DNA of 64,000 bases from Liolophura sinensis (GCF_032854445.1 NC_088295.1:34070510-34134509); one strand, 5' to 3'. Shown: positions 35,019-47,720, numbered from the stretch's first letter. The notes: a model not told the origin generated them from the letters alone. Program-made: numbers and translations.

Positions 35019-35651
35019 AAACTGTTCGTCTTTAATTATATTGATTTACATGTGAAATCAGAAACACTAATCTCCTTTCCGTAATGTCGTAACGCCATAA
35101 TCATATATACGTACCAGTTTTCTGGAAGATGTAGCTCCACACAGCCTCACCCGTGGGTGTTCAGAAGTTGAGAAAAAAGCGGTTTTTACATTTCATGGAG
35201 ACGACCAGTTACGCAGATTGAAAGATCGGTATTGATCGACACATGTTTTAGGCAAAATTGAACAAAAAATTAACAATGTTAGACACAGGTGTTAATAATA
35301 AAATTAAGGTAGCCCATTAGTGCCATTCAAAATATTTTTTACATTTTCTGGAATTTCAGCTGCTTTCCGGAGTTGTCCGCATTTTTTTTTCTGTCTTTTT
35401 TCTTTCTCATAATCTTCATCAACAAAATATCCTTGCAATGGTTTACTCAGCGGCATGAAAATTCCTACTGCTGTGAAAAGGTTCAGTTCGACGTAGAAAT
35501 CTAGGCGTCAACTCCGATATTCCTATACCACTCGTAAACCATGAAGGATGTTTCAAGTAAAAAAAACGGCCACAATGGGAGAATATATATACTTTATTGC
35601 ATGACACTTGACTTGCCTAGTAGAATAAAACGTTGTTTCTACAATCCACCA
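35019..35651. other. No gene seen
   Basis: AT-rich single-copy DNA with no coding signal. Confidence 0.5.
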
Positions 35652-35920
35652 TAAGGGTATAACTATCGGACTGTCATCGACTTTTACAAGGTTTGACGTG
35701 CCGGCATATAGTTTCAACTCCGTCGTATTTATACTGATGCCTGAGTGTAATGAGTCAGTCCACGTAACTATAGAGTCCACGGTTCAGATGAATTCCTCAA
35801 TCTACGGATGACAGTCCCATTAGTGGTTTATTCCCCAACTGCCTGTGAATGTGTAGCTTCTCAGGGAGGGTAGGTTGACAGTAGCGTCCGTGATGCCCAG
35901 CTGTTGATGTATGTTTCCTT
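35652..35920 (+). repeat. Direct repeat R2 flanking GT31-4
   Basis: Partner of R1 (31285-31560), about 4.4 kb away, same orientation. Confidence 0.85.
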
Positions 35921-35986
35921 TGGTAGTTTGTGTTGAACTTTATTTTTGAAATTGGTCTTGCGATTTTTGGCCTTAATACGTCCGCT

Positions 35987-36045
35987 AGGGGCCTTGGTGG
36001 CCGAGGGGCCAGTAATGACCCACCGTAGGCACATTCAAAGGCGAC
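35987..36045 (+). mobile_element. SINE head fragment
   Basis: GGGGCCTTGGTGGCCGAGG, CAGTAATGACCCACC: remains of a tRNA-derived head, plus orientation. Confidence 0.6.
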
Positions 36046-36249
36046 CAATCTTTTCAGATGTGCAGTCCATAATCAATAAGAGAAATGTACAAGAAAATGT
36101 TCGGTGAGCACGTTTATAGTATAGGATGTTGATTAAGCGATATTCAAGTGTCATACTGCTGATTTGACACGAACTGACAGATGTTATCATGGTTTATCTT
36201 ATATACCTAAGTGCGTGACCCACTATACAAACACAAGCATCTGATATTT

Positions 36250-36825
36250 TTTTATAATGTAAGGTTGACTTTTCGGATACAGGTATAGCTTCAGATACTG
36301 TAATGGTGACTAACGAGTACAGATGTAGAATCAGGTAATGTAAAGTTGACTGTACGGATACAGATATGTCTTCAGATAATGTAATGGTGAGCGTACGAAT
36401 ACATGTAGAGCGTCAGTACCACTTGCCTTTTTGCCGATAGAGCACACTGGTACCCTTGCTTTTCTGTCGGTAAGGCATACCAGTACTACTTGCCGTTCTG
36501 CCGCTACGGCACACTAGTGCCGCATGCCTTTCCGCTAATAAAGCACACTAGCACAACTTGCCTTTCTGTCACTAGGGCACACTAGTACCACATGCCTTTT
36601 TTTCTGCCGATAGAGCACACTAGTACAATTGGATGTCTGCCGCTAGGGCACACCAGTACCACATGCCTTTCTAGCATTAGAACACATTAGTACCACTTGC
36701 TTTTTTGCCGATAGAGCACACTAGTATCACATGCCTTTCTGACCTTGGGGCACACTAGTACCACATACCCTTCTGCCGATAGAGTACCCTAGTACCATTT
36801 TCCTTTCCGTCGATAGAGCACCACT
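36250..36825. repeat. Two adjoining degenerate minisatellites
   Basis: At about 36250-36410, roughly four units of about 40 bp (GTAATGGTGAC, GATACAGATAT, CTTCAGATA words). At about 36405-36825, roughly twelve units of 34-35 bp (GCCTTTCTGCCGATAGAGCA, CACTAGTACCACAT). Not part of the A/B duplication. Confidence 0.85.
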
Positions 36826-37023
36826 AACAGGCAACAAGTTCGCCGGTTTCCTTCAGTCATGAAAATGGAAAAATTTATAAACATGGCGTTAGCAACTCTT
36901 CTTCTTTAATTCTTCATAACACGAACTCTGGACAGCTTATATAAAAGTTATATAAAAAGCACATTTATTTATATCTACGTTTATGTACAGTTGTACATTT
37001 AGTTTATAACACAAAATTTATAC

Positions 37024-37029
<6 letters not shown>

Positions 37030-37101
<72 letters not shown>
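37030..37101. repeat. (TA)n microsatellite, about 72 bp
   Basis: Uninterrupted alternating AT. A tract of this kind is expected to vary in length between individuals and to be hard to assemble exactly. Confidence 0.97.
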
Positions 37102-37103
<2 letters not shown>

Positions 37104-37192
37104 GTTTTATGAAATTGTGTATAGTTCTAAAATTAATCCTTTTTAAGGCAAGACAGGGCATTTGATCAATATTTTTGATATTCTGCTCTCAG

Positions 37193-37435
37193 CTAAGCTT
37201 TATCGATCAATATGACATAGCCAGCGGCACTCCCATTAGATGAACGAGTCCTCAACATATGTTGCAACTTTTCTTTCTGTGTTTTTGTGTCCGCCCAGGA
37301 CACCTTACACAAGGATCTCATTGAATTAATGTAATTTCCAGCTGGTGGTATTGATATGGAGTGCTTGATGTCCACCGTCAGGGACCACTTACTCCAATAT
37401 TTGCTTCCTTTTTCACTACCAACTTCATGTTCTAA
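37193..37435 (-). CDS. Candidate terminal exon of an unknown gene
   Basis: Minus-strand frame from a possible acceptor (ACATTTCAAG, junction 37436/37435) to a TAG at 37195-37193, 80 codons. The frame opens LEHEVGSEKGSKYWSKWSL and closes SAAGYVILIDKA; composition is mixed and soluble-protein-like with no repeats. I recognise no family. No copy in the window allows a conservation test, and no upstream exon was identified with confidence, though a minus-strand ATGGCGGAG at about 37892 is a possible distant start. Confidence 0.35.
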   Translation of the reverse strand, partial: LEHEVGSEKGSKYWSKWSLTVDIKHSISIPPAGNYINSMRSLCKVSWADTKTQKEKLQHMLRTRSSNGSAAGYVILIDKA

Positions 37436-38347
37436 CTTGAAATGTAATCAATGACTGCTCCTATTTTCCATCTCCATACTGTAACAAGGACAGATCTCAA
37501 ACTGCTAGGAACGTTTAGTTTGAGAGTATGGCAGTTGTAAAGCGTTACACAACAAACATCTTCATTTTATCAAGTCAGACATGTCAGAGCGGTTTTTTGC
37601 CTTGACCCAGTTAACAGACAAGAATAAGCGATACACAAAATCTCAAAGGTTATGAACATTAATACATATCCTGTATGTAATGAAACAATAGTCTCCTTAA
37701 TAATGGCCTGCAAAGATGAAAGAACAACATGCAAAGTTTGTCCTCACAAACTGTCGATGGCAGGTAAAGCCTGATAGCACAACCACATTTCGCGTCTTCT
37801 AGTAGTGGTGACAAACCCCGTATAGAAACAGCTACATGCTGGTTTAGTGTCACATTTAAACGTGACGACAAAACTCTACTCGCTCCGCCATGTGTTTAAA
37901 GTTCCGCATACTGCAAAGTTTACGTGCGAGACAACGACGCGACTCAACTGGAGTTCTACTGTACTCTGGTCGTTGCACATAAACTGTTAAATCTAAAGCT
38001 CGGTATGAACGGGAGAATAAAACCTATAACTTGGCATATACGAGAGTTTACGATGCGACTCAAATCAACTTAACTTGCCGCTGATACCAACAACGACATA
38101 TATCCCTTTCATGGACTATTGAATACTATTGAATATTGCGTATTCCGTATGGTAGATATGCTGTTAAATATGATTGATTCAGTCATTCAAAGTTCTGTAA
38201 GAAAAATATATTAAAAAGTACAGCCCAAGGGCTGGGAAATGTTTCTATTGCTCTTCTTTTAACCTCTAACAAAAACAAATGCCTGTAAGCAAGAACAGAA
38301 AAAACAAAGGCTGATTATAAATAAACAAGAACATAGCTGAAGACTAG
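37436..38347. other. No gene established
   Basis: A minus-strand frame at 37659-37871 and the ATGGCGGAG at about 37892 (only 11 codons before a stop) are the only coding hints. Confidence 0.45.
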
Positions 38348-38367
38348 ATGCTAAAACGTTTTAGCAT
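38348..38367. repeat. Perfect 20-bp palindrome
   Basis: ATGCTAAAACGTTTTAGCAT equals its own reverse complement; the flanking bases do not extend it. It lies about 40 bp past the stop of the candidate exon at 38404-38507. Confidence 0.95.
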
Positions 38368-38403
38368 AGACTTAAACAAAAATAACTTAAATAAAATTAG
38401 TCA

Positions 38404-38507
38404 TCAATTAGTCTTAGTCTTCATCCACGGATTTTTTCTTAGCAACAGCCCACTGGTTTCCACCTCTTGTTCACCAGGTGCAACACTTTCATCAAGGGAG
38501 ATAACCC
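38404..38507 (-). CDS. Candidate terminal exon of an unknown gene
   Basis: Minus strand: a strong acceptor TTTTCTGAATCATTCCTAG (junction 38508/38507) followed by 33 codons and TGA at 38406-38404. The frame reads VISLDESVAPGEQEVETSG onward and ends KNPWMKTKTN. Short, so evidence rests mainly on the acceptor. No family recognised; it could belong with exons further right that I could not identify. Confidence 0.3.
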
Positions 38508-40613
38508 CTAGGAATGATTCAGAAAAGAATTCTCCAAGAAAATGTTTACCAGAGATTAAATTCAACCATGATTTTAATATTGTGACAATGCTGATCATCA
38601 GAGCACTAAGCCTATAGTTGTGAAAAAGGAACGTAAACCATCACATCATAGATAAATGGTCCTCCACAGGATAACCTGACTTCAAACGAAAAGAAAAAAC
38701 ATTCGCCATTCGTCGGCCATATTGAAACTTGGTTCTGAAAGACGTATCACTCTGGCCCGTAAAGGAAAGAAGACAGTCCAATTCTTCTCGGTTTTTAAAA
38801 CAAATCGTCATCTGTCAGTATGGTAGCTCATTCAAGTGTATCGTATGCAAACTGCAGAATTGTCAGAGAAAACGTTAGAATTGCAGGTCATCTCGAGTTC
38901 GAGGGCTATATGCCATCTTGATCAAGTCTCGGTACATTAATACATTGTTAAATCAGCTGTCAACTTCACCGGTGGTGGTAACATTGTACGTACTTCTCAG
39001 CAACTGCTGGCGCTGGTAAAACTTTTATTGCCTAATGACCTGGTGCCATCGCACAGACTTAAGAGATCGCCTACTGGACAAAACACCCGCGAGATTCAGC
39101 AATCAAGTAAATGTTGCGCAGCGACTGACCAACGCTTCGGACACCAAAGGCTTGAGTAATGGGAAAATGCGCTTTAAAAAACACACACTCACAACTAGCT
39201 AATCTGTCAAACTTTTTTTCGATCTTTTTTCGAAATTATATCCAAATGTCCATCAGCAAATGCAGTTAAGAGACCATTCCACAAAATTCCATGAAACACT
39301 TTGTATACCGGGTATTACGTAAATCTAACACATCCATAGACAGCATTAACGGGGCTTTAATTCTCATTTAGAAACCTAAATCGTGTTAGCCATATTAAAT
39401 GGCTAAATTAAAAGTGTTGCAAATGACGTAATATCACGAAGGCCGTAAAGAACCAAGTATAAAAACGAAAGTCTGTTATCCGCACGCTGTAAAAGTAATA
39501 TACAGCATTATGCTCGCTGTAAGAAATTTTGACAAGAACATCTGCTTAGGATACACACTACCCACGCAACTGAGTTGAAGGTGGTTGGTTGGGTTCAGTT
39601 CTTTTTTCCGAGGCTGTAACAGGATCTTTTTCGGCAATAAAGCTGGGATTCATAGATTATGTAAATAAGCTGACTACGTTTGAGGTTGATGACGATAATC
39701 ATTTCTAACAGTTAGCTGGTGTTGTTACATAGATCACTGCAATGTGTCCTCGTTGGTTCTTGCTAAAGCCTTGGTCTAGATGGTGGCCAATTAGGTCGTT
39801 TGCTTTCATCTATCTCAACACATGAGTTTGTGAAATACATAACGAAGGGCAGTAGTTTATTACTATTGTTATACAAAATTATACATCAGTCAGTCAGTCA
39901 ATAAATGAAATCACTTTTAGCAAGAAACATTCGCTCTTAACGGTTAAGACGACTGGATTCCAATCGTCTCTTATATCCGTTCTGACAGAAAACATCTGCT
40001 TCAAACAGACTCTGATCTGATTAACTGGACGAAGAATTCCAAAAAGACCGTGTAAATAACAACGGATCAGAGTTTAGGACGTTTGTGTTCGATTAGAGCA
40101 GGTCTGTTTCCTGCCTTTGAGGATGTATGCAGACAGTATTGATTCCTGTCAAAATCTTGATTGAATTCCCGCTTGTGGCCAGTCCGTTAGATCGGAATTG
40201 TAGCCACGTCTCAGTGGTCTTGGGGCCACCACGTAACCAGACTACTGTACACTCTAGTTTCCAGTAAACATAATCACATCACCATTGCTCTGTGGGCTCT
40301 TGATTCTTCTCGTTTATAATTGACATCCATAATCTGTTTGTAGTTAATCTGAGCTAAGCCAACCTCAAATAGTTATATTGTTAGATTACTGCTTTTTAAA
40401 TTCACCAGTTCAAAGCAACTATGAACAAACTTTCGTGAGAAATGATTACATATTATGTCAAATATGAGCTAATGTAATATTGTGAATTAGATATTTAAAG
40501 AGAGAAAGTCAATGAGAATGTCAATTGCCCTAGTAACTTGCTAGTAAATGCTATAAGCTCGACGTCGCAAATGGTATCTACTCGAACGAATAGTTTAAAC
40601 CGTAATAAATGTT
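38508..40613. other. No gene seen
   Basis: Single-copy DNA with no convincing coding region, tandem repeat or SINE. Confidence 0.55.
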
Positions 40614-40740
40614 ATTTACTCATTTATTTTATTAGTGTTTTATGCTGTACTGAAGACTGTTTTTACTCATACGACGGCATTATAGTTGGCGGGGGGGGGG
40701 GGGGGGGGAAGGTAGGTCAATCTCACATCCACCGCGATCT
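40614..40740 (-). mobile_element. Decayed SINE tail with an 18-bp G run
   Basis: TTTATTAGTGTTTTATGCTG and TCATACGACGGCATTATAG recall the SINE tail in minus orientation, followed at 40691-40708 by eighteen G where the family has GGGAGGAAA. Confidence 0.65.
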
Positions 40741-41142
40741 CCCGTGGATGTAATATCTGAAAGTCTAGATTACTCCCAGCATTACATGTATATGTAATGG
40801 AACATTTCTTATTATGATAATAATGACCGACCTGCTCTTATGGTTAATCTCACCGTCAATTACATGAGATTCATTTAGATTAATTGCAATATTGCATCTG
40901 TGTCGTACAGCTTTTCTGATTGGTTCCACATTTTATTCCTCTACACCTGATGGACATAATTCCTCGTACAACACTGAAATCAAACCATGAATCAGGCATT
41001 GTGCGTTGCGTTGTATACGATACTGTGTTAGTGTGCAGGGTGTGATTGTTACAATTGTGTTGCTGTATATATAATTGACAAATATGCCATTATATAAAAC
41101 TCAAAGAGAGATGAGATCTCATCTTGAACACAACATTGTATT
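40741..41142. other. Left flank of copy B
   Basis: No gene. Homology to copy A starts just after this stretch, at the position equivalent to window base 1, so whether it too is part of the duplication cannot be told. Confidence 0.6.
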
Positions 41143-41191
41143 TTATACACCGATGCAATGCTGACAAACAACTCAGTAACCAATAACGGCC

Positions 41192-42832
41192 AAACCCTTC
41201 TCCACACCACAATCCCAACCTGCTGTACACCATAATGCTAACCTTCTGTACACCATAATGATAACCCTATCCACACCATAATTCCTAACCTCTGTACACC
41301 ATAATGCTAACCTTCTGTACACCACAATACTAACCCTCTGTACACAACATAATGCCAACCCTCTGTACATCATAATGCCAACCCTTTGAACACCATAATG
41401 CCAGCCCTGTGTACACCATTATGCTAACCTTTTAAAGAGCACAATGCCAACCAACTGCACACCATAATGCCAACATTCTGAATATAATCGTCATGTCCGA
41501 CACTCATATACCGTTCGTAGTTCGTAAAGGGCGTTCAAAGTCGATAATCGCAAGATTTCCAAAACAACGTTTAACACTAGCTCCCAAAGACAAAGGTATG
41601 TAAGAAATTATACAAATAAGAAATTAAGCTGCTAACACACTAGAGAGAAGCGGTCATCAGTTTCCAATGATGCCGGGCAGACATAGATATTCCAGGCATG
41701 AATTCCATATCAAAGTTCAAATACGTAGTCCATGAATGAGTTCCAGGTCACCATAATGCCAACCCTCTGTACACCAAAATGCCAGCATTCCGTACACCAT
41801 AATGCCACTCCTCTGTGCATCCTCATGTCAGCCTTCTGTACACCATAATCACCACAATGTCATCTCTCTATATACCATAATGCCAACCCTCTGAACATCA
41901 TAATGCCAAACCTCTATACGGCATAATGCTATTCTTCTGAACACAATAATGCCAACCTTCTGAACACCAAAATGCCAACCCTCTGTACACCATAAAGCCA
42001 ACCTTTTGAACGCCAAACTACCAACCCTCTGTACACCACAATGCCAACCTTATGAATACCATAATGTCAACCTTCTGAACACCATGATGTCAACCTTCTG
42101 TAAACCACAATGCCACCTCTCTGTACACCATAACGCCAATCTTCTGAATATCATAATGCCAGCCTTCTGTACACCATATTGTCAACCTTTTGAACACCAA
42201 ATGCCAACACTCTGTACATCATAATGCCAACGTTCTGAACACCAAAATGTCAACCTTCTGAACACCATAATGTCAACTTTGTGTACACCATAATGCCACC
42301 TCTCTGTAAACCATAATGCCAACCTTCTGAATATCATAATGCCAACCCTCTGTACACTATAATGTCAACCTTCTGAACACCAAATGCCAACACTCTGTAC
42401 ATCATAATGCCAACCTTCTGAACACCAAAATGTCAACCTTTTGAACACCATAATGTCAACGTTCTGTACACCATAATGCCACCTCTCTGTACACCATAAT
42501 GCCAACCTTCTGAACACCAAAATGCCAACCCTCTGTACACTATAATGCCAACCTTCTGCATACCATAAGGTCAACCTTCTGAACACCATAATGTTAACCT
42601 TCTGTACACCAAAATGCCACCTCTCTGTACACCATAATGCCAACCTTCTGAATATCATAATGCCAACCCTCTGTACACCATAATGCCAACCTTCTGAACA
42701 CCATAATGTCAACTTTCTGTACACTTTGATGCCAACCCTCTGTACACCATAATGCCAACCCTCTGTCAGCCTTCTGTACACCTTCCGTACACCATAATGC
42801 CAACCTTGTGTACACCATAATGGTAAACATTA
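41192..42832. repeat. 23-bp minisatellite, copy B (two blocks)
   Basis: Same unit as 50-1408. Blocks at about 41192-41482 and 41743-42832 are separated by the same non-repeat spacer. The second block is about 270 bp (roughly twelve units) longer than in A. Confidence 0.95.
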
Positions 42833-43290
42833 ACGGTAAGCGCCATAACCGTATAAATCTTCTGTACATGATAACGGTAATATGCAAGTCCCCAGTTGCT
42901 GGCAAACGAGACACAGGGTTCTGTCTCGACCTTGGAGATATATTTTCTACATTTCTCCATTTTCATTTCTTCCTGGATTTTGTGACAATAAGGACACAGG
43001 CCCCCATTACAACTTCCGTTTTTCGGTTGTGGTACTGTGAATTTTAGGGTATAAAGTCTTTTTTTGCTTCCAGGCGTCCATTTTTGGTGTACAGGTGCAT
43101 GTTTGGTATTAAAATGCTGGAAACTGTCTAAACTTTGAGGAGGTATGAGCTTTATTGATGAAAGTTTGAAATTCCGGGTGAGAGGGCACAAGGTGTGAGG
43201 TAGTGATGAGGCTGCGCGTGACGTCCCCTTGGCGTTGCTAGGCACGCCTCCCAGCTGCCGGCATGGAAAGGTCCAGATTTTGACGGTCAA
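42766..43290 (-). CDS. 174-codon minus-strand ORF with a Cys cluster, uncertain gene
   Basis: The first part, from MTVKIWTFPCRQLGGVPSNA, is basic and low in hydrophobic residues. The middle holds CNGGLCPYCHKIQEEMK, a CxxxxCxxC arrangement that could bind zinc, then KVETEPCVSFASNW. The last part runs into the 23-bp minisatellite and is repeat-derived, so a real product would need to end or splice near 42870, where CATGTACAG lies. Copy A has a frameshifting T-run difference, and A/B changes include replacements, so constraint is not shown. It could be a real exon, a decayed gene, or chance. Confidence 0.25.
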   Translation of the reverse strand: MTVKIWTFPCRQLGGVPSNAKGTSRAASSLPHTLCPLTRNFKLSSIKLIPPQSLDSFQHFNTKHAPVHQKWTPGSKKRLYTLKFTVPQPKNGSCNGGLCPYCHKIQEEMKMEKCRKYISKVETEPCVSFASNWGLAYYRYHVQKIYTVMALTVNVYHYGVHKVGIMVYGRCTEG

Positions 43291-43533
43291 CCTATGTCAA
43301 GATTTTTATGCCTTGTTTCTCCCAGACTGGGCCAGGTATGCACCAAAGCTTATTGGGCACGGAATGTTTGGGACCAAGCTACAGCGCTAGACGTTAAGAT
43401 TGTCGCTTATGGAAAATTAATGGGGGTCTGAGGCCATAAGTGGGGCTCGTGGGGCGGATTGTGCTGTCTTACGTCTGCTGACCTGGGTTTCGTATGAAAA
43501 GTGGCATTCTTTAATGTTTAATTCACCGAACGT

Positions 43534-43677
43534 CCAGCTCATGTCGGCTTCCTCAAGTTCTTCTCCTATCATACGTGGGGAGATCTTTCAGCAACTTGCG
43601 AATGGTCGTGAAATGCCGTCGTAGAAGTAAAATATCACTGAGTGTGGCGTAAAACTCCAATCAAATAAATACATAAA
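43534..43677 (+). mobile_element. SINE fragment, copy B
   Basis: Partner of 2104-2248, with the same truncation. Confidence 0.8.
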
Positions 43678-46600
43678 TTGAACGAAGTTTCATCCCCATG
43701 TTTATAACCTGTCTGAATTCAACTATCATTTCTCTTCCGCCAACGGATAGTTGAGATTTTTCACACACCCAATCAAATTAATTCTGGTCATTTGTAACCA
43801 AAGGTAAAACTTTTAAAACCCGCAATTTGGAATTCTGCTTTTCCCATTTCGGATTCGAGATGTTACACTGTGGCAATCACACTGACAACTTTCAAAAATT
43901 TATGCCGTGTTTTAAGCGAATAAATTTCAACAGCACTGCAGAATGTTTGATGGGCTAAACACATTTTAACTTGCAACGGCACTTTTTCACATCTTAAGGC
44001 GGTAACACTGACATTTGAACTCACTGGGGTTACTAGAACATATTTACTATCCAGCATAATTTCCCAATTTCGCTTTGTATAAAACAACTTCATTTTTATT
44101 CCATGAAAAGAAACTTTAGTGCGATGTATTTAAGATAATTTTTATGTTAGGAAATCCCGTTTATGGTTAGTAAGTGAGTATGGAGATATCATATATAATA
44201 CATAGTTGTATTGTGTTTATAAGATTGTATATCTTCTGGCCCCGAAAAGGCGATGAAGATATCAGTTCATACCAGTATAGCCCACAATGGATGTGATGGA
44301 ATGGTTGTGATTTTGTACCTTCTGTTGTGGAAAAGGCAATTTCTATATGTTTAGAACGGTCTGCCTATATGCAATGGTAAAGGCTTGCTTGTAACGCTGT
44401 ATCTTTTAGTTCCGTAACAGGGATGGTGATACACTCAATCGTGTCTCCATAATGCTTATGGCGTGTTTATAAGGCTGTAACAATGATTATACCATGTATA
44501 TCACAATGCACACAGGTCCATATTGTCCACAATTCCAAAGATCGAATCATCCAACCTACCTCCAACCCCTCATGTGTTTTAAAGTTCAAGCAGAATCTGA
44601 GCAATTGAGTTCCATCTCTTCACAACATGTATTAAAAGATGTGGATCCGAATAGAAAACTTTTGAAAACCTTTTGAAATTATCAGTTTAAATCATTATCT
44701 TCAGCAAAACACGGGATTTTATCGACATCCACTCTGTAAGATGTCTCCAGGTACCAAGGGTAAATATGGCAATTTTTAGATCCAGTCTAGTTGTCATTTG
44801 AATAGAATGTGTTCCGTTTGTCATAACACACAGTCGTGGGAACCATCTATCATTCACATTTTTTCATACAAGTGATTTTGACGTTCTCATTAACACTGCC
44901 CGCCGTCTAACGCCGAGACTTTGAGTGGGACATAGACTCAACTGACAGCTGTTAGATTTTACTACATTATTGATTGATAGTACTCTTCATATCCCTTTGT
45001 CAAACTTGTCTGCCATGTGGGATGGATTCTGTGGAAAAGTGGAAAAGTGTCCCTTACCCCCTCCATACAAGGGTTGTAGTTTATTAGTATTGTTTTGCTT
45101 GTTCGAGTCTCACGGTTTGTCTGTCACTAGGGCGCTAGTGTTATGGGGGGGGAGAGGGAGGGGGGGGGGGGGGTAAAGGTAAGGTTGACAACCCATTGAC
45201 CACCTATGCCATCAGGCACATGCAATTTAAAGATTTGCCGAACACCTAAATTCATGGTCAAGGGTAGTGTCTTTAAATTCAGAGAATAGGTTGGCAATTA
45301 CTCTTAGATTGAAGACATGATTCTTTTTACATCTCTCAGCTTGTATAAAGTATTTGCTTTAAAGTGGCAATAACAAAACAGATGTAATAAAAGGCATCAG
45401 TTTATGATGCTTGTTGTAGAGGATTCCACTCCCACGAAGCGGTATGGTACATGTTAGACCAAAAGCTCACTACAGGCAATCCATCAGCGCGTCATTACCT
45501 TGTTACTTGTTACCGTCTGGCGTACCTGAGTACTCATAATGGCCTGGTACTGGTAATACTACTAATGAAGAACATGAAGGCGACACAAAATGCCAGAAGC
45601 CTGCTTACAAGAATGAGGTCATCCTGTGATACGTCACACAAGGAGCTTTGGTTTGATTTCTCGGGGCCTGAGCTGGCTTAGGCTGTTACGCTGACTTCGT
45701 GTGATCGAATCTAGCATTCGCTGAAGGTTTGCCCGGCTAAGGACCATGGTTTACTCCGCGCACTCAGGTTTCTTTTACTCATTAACCTGATGTTGTATTA
45801 CGTTAAAAATTCTTGAGTGTGGCCTTGACAAAAAATATCTGTGTTGCCTTTGTTGCGTGCGTGTACTAACACCACGAATGTTTCATCGAGAAAAAGCGTT
45901 GAATCTCATCACGTCATCTGAGAAAGAGAAAAATCAAGGAGTAAAAGAAAATAAATACCATAAAAAGGTATACAGAAAAGTATTTTCTCCCAGTTAACAT
46001 CTTCGAAAATGACTAATTTAATATAACATATCTTCGATTTCACTGCTGTAGTTCTAGACAGTTGAGATTCTCTGGGACAGACAGAGTTGAGCAAACAGTT
46101 TTAGCAGCACAAAAATAAGGACACGGAATAGTGCACTACATAAAGAAAACGAAAAATTTCGCCTGTTACGTATTATTCAAAATTAAAGATGATACTTGTC
46201 GCAAACTATATGTTCATATCACGAGTAATAAATCCTAACCATTTCTTGACATAAATATACGGGAATACGTCCGTGCTTCAGCTGAAGTCGTGTAGTCAGC
46301 TAGTCATAGTCGCTTAATCTTCTACTCTATTACTCAAGACCCGGTTGTTCCAAATGTATTAGCTAATACTGGTACTAAGTTATGTTATACATTTAAACTT
46401 TAGGCAAACTCAGCAGCCGATTTCAAAGGACAAAGTATAAACAGCGGCAGATTTAGCTCATATTTAGTATACTCTTTGCCCATTGTTTTGGGGGTTAAGT
46501 ACAAAACTGAAGACTTGGCTTCATCTGGTAATAAGTCTTGAAACAATTTTGAAAATCCTAGCCGATAGACGCTTAGCTACTCACACAGAGCCTGCTCTCA

Positions 46601-47720
46601 TAACTTTCCAAAACCTTTAATTTGCTACCGTTTATCTGCATAATGACAAGCCTGTGTTAAGAATTGCAAAAGTTTTGATACAAGGGCTGTTGTAAGTATT
46701 GCTATCTTTTCTTTTATCGCCGCATAGTTGACGACGTGACATAAGAGCACAGAACAGACCATTACAACGGCTTCCACGCGAGCCAGAACTCAGCTTCTGT
46801 TACACTTACCCTTCTTTACAGCATCCCGTACCGCACCATTTCCTCTCACTGCAAATCCGCATTCTATCCACAATCAATAGTTCCCATTTATGTTAAAATT
46901 ACCCGATAAAGGTCTAGAGCTGTGGGGAATTATCCACATCTCCGGATTCGTTTCACTTCTCTACAGGCTTCTCACGTCGGACTGTCACAGTCAACATCAA
47001 CATTGGCCTCATTCTCTCCTAGTGAAACAGAGAAAATGTTAAGCATTATAAACTTCCGCGCACGTGGTGCCTCAAGGTGAGAAATTATTTTGTAACAAGA
47101 CAGTAGCAACTCAAAAAGTTATTAGGAGAGTTGCTTGCCTTCATCAGTGGGTGGAATATGGATTCGTGTGCCATTACAAGTTTGTTTATCTCTAGTGGGT
47201 TGAGCTCTGAACAATCAAATAATAATTTTCGACATTTCATAATGTGTGAATGACTGAGATTTAACGCCATCAAGTTCTTCGGTGGGCCTTAAAAGTATGT
47301 ATTAAAATATGTCCTTTTATCAAATATTGAACCAAATTTTACACAGGTTTGGAAAGTAGTAAAGGTCATATTTTGATGATACATCACTCAGTAAACAATC
47401 TGACATGACTGTGATACGTTAGTCTGTCAAGTTGTAGGAGTAAAAGCGTCATCGTATCAACACCCGAGCTCGTGCCGGCCGGTACTCCAGACTTGATTTC
47501 AAAGCAGGCCTCTTGCCTTATAATACCAGCTCAACCAATACAAAACCCGTTGTAATCTTCCATGACCCGTTGTTCAGAATCTTTCAGACTTACGTTTGTC
47601 ACGGCCTCTAAAAGGCATCACAAGATCACTGCTTGTCGTCTTTCAGTCCTTTGTCTATAAAGAATCTATAAAGAATTAATATAGCGTACTCTATCTGGAC
47701 TGTCTTTTCATGTATGAATC
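43678..47720. other. Non-genic stretch, shared with copy A
   Basis: Partner of 2249-6248. A long G/A-rich tract at about 45144-45172 is expanded relative to A. No gene seen. Confidence 0.7.

Noticed and set aside
31285-35920. R1 and R2 as long terminal repeats of a virus-like element
   Set aside because: The interval holds a host GT31 gene and SINEs and no retroviral-type coding sequence; the repeats lack the usual end features.
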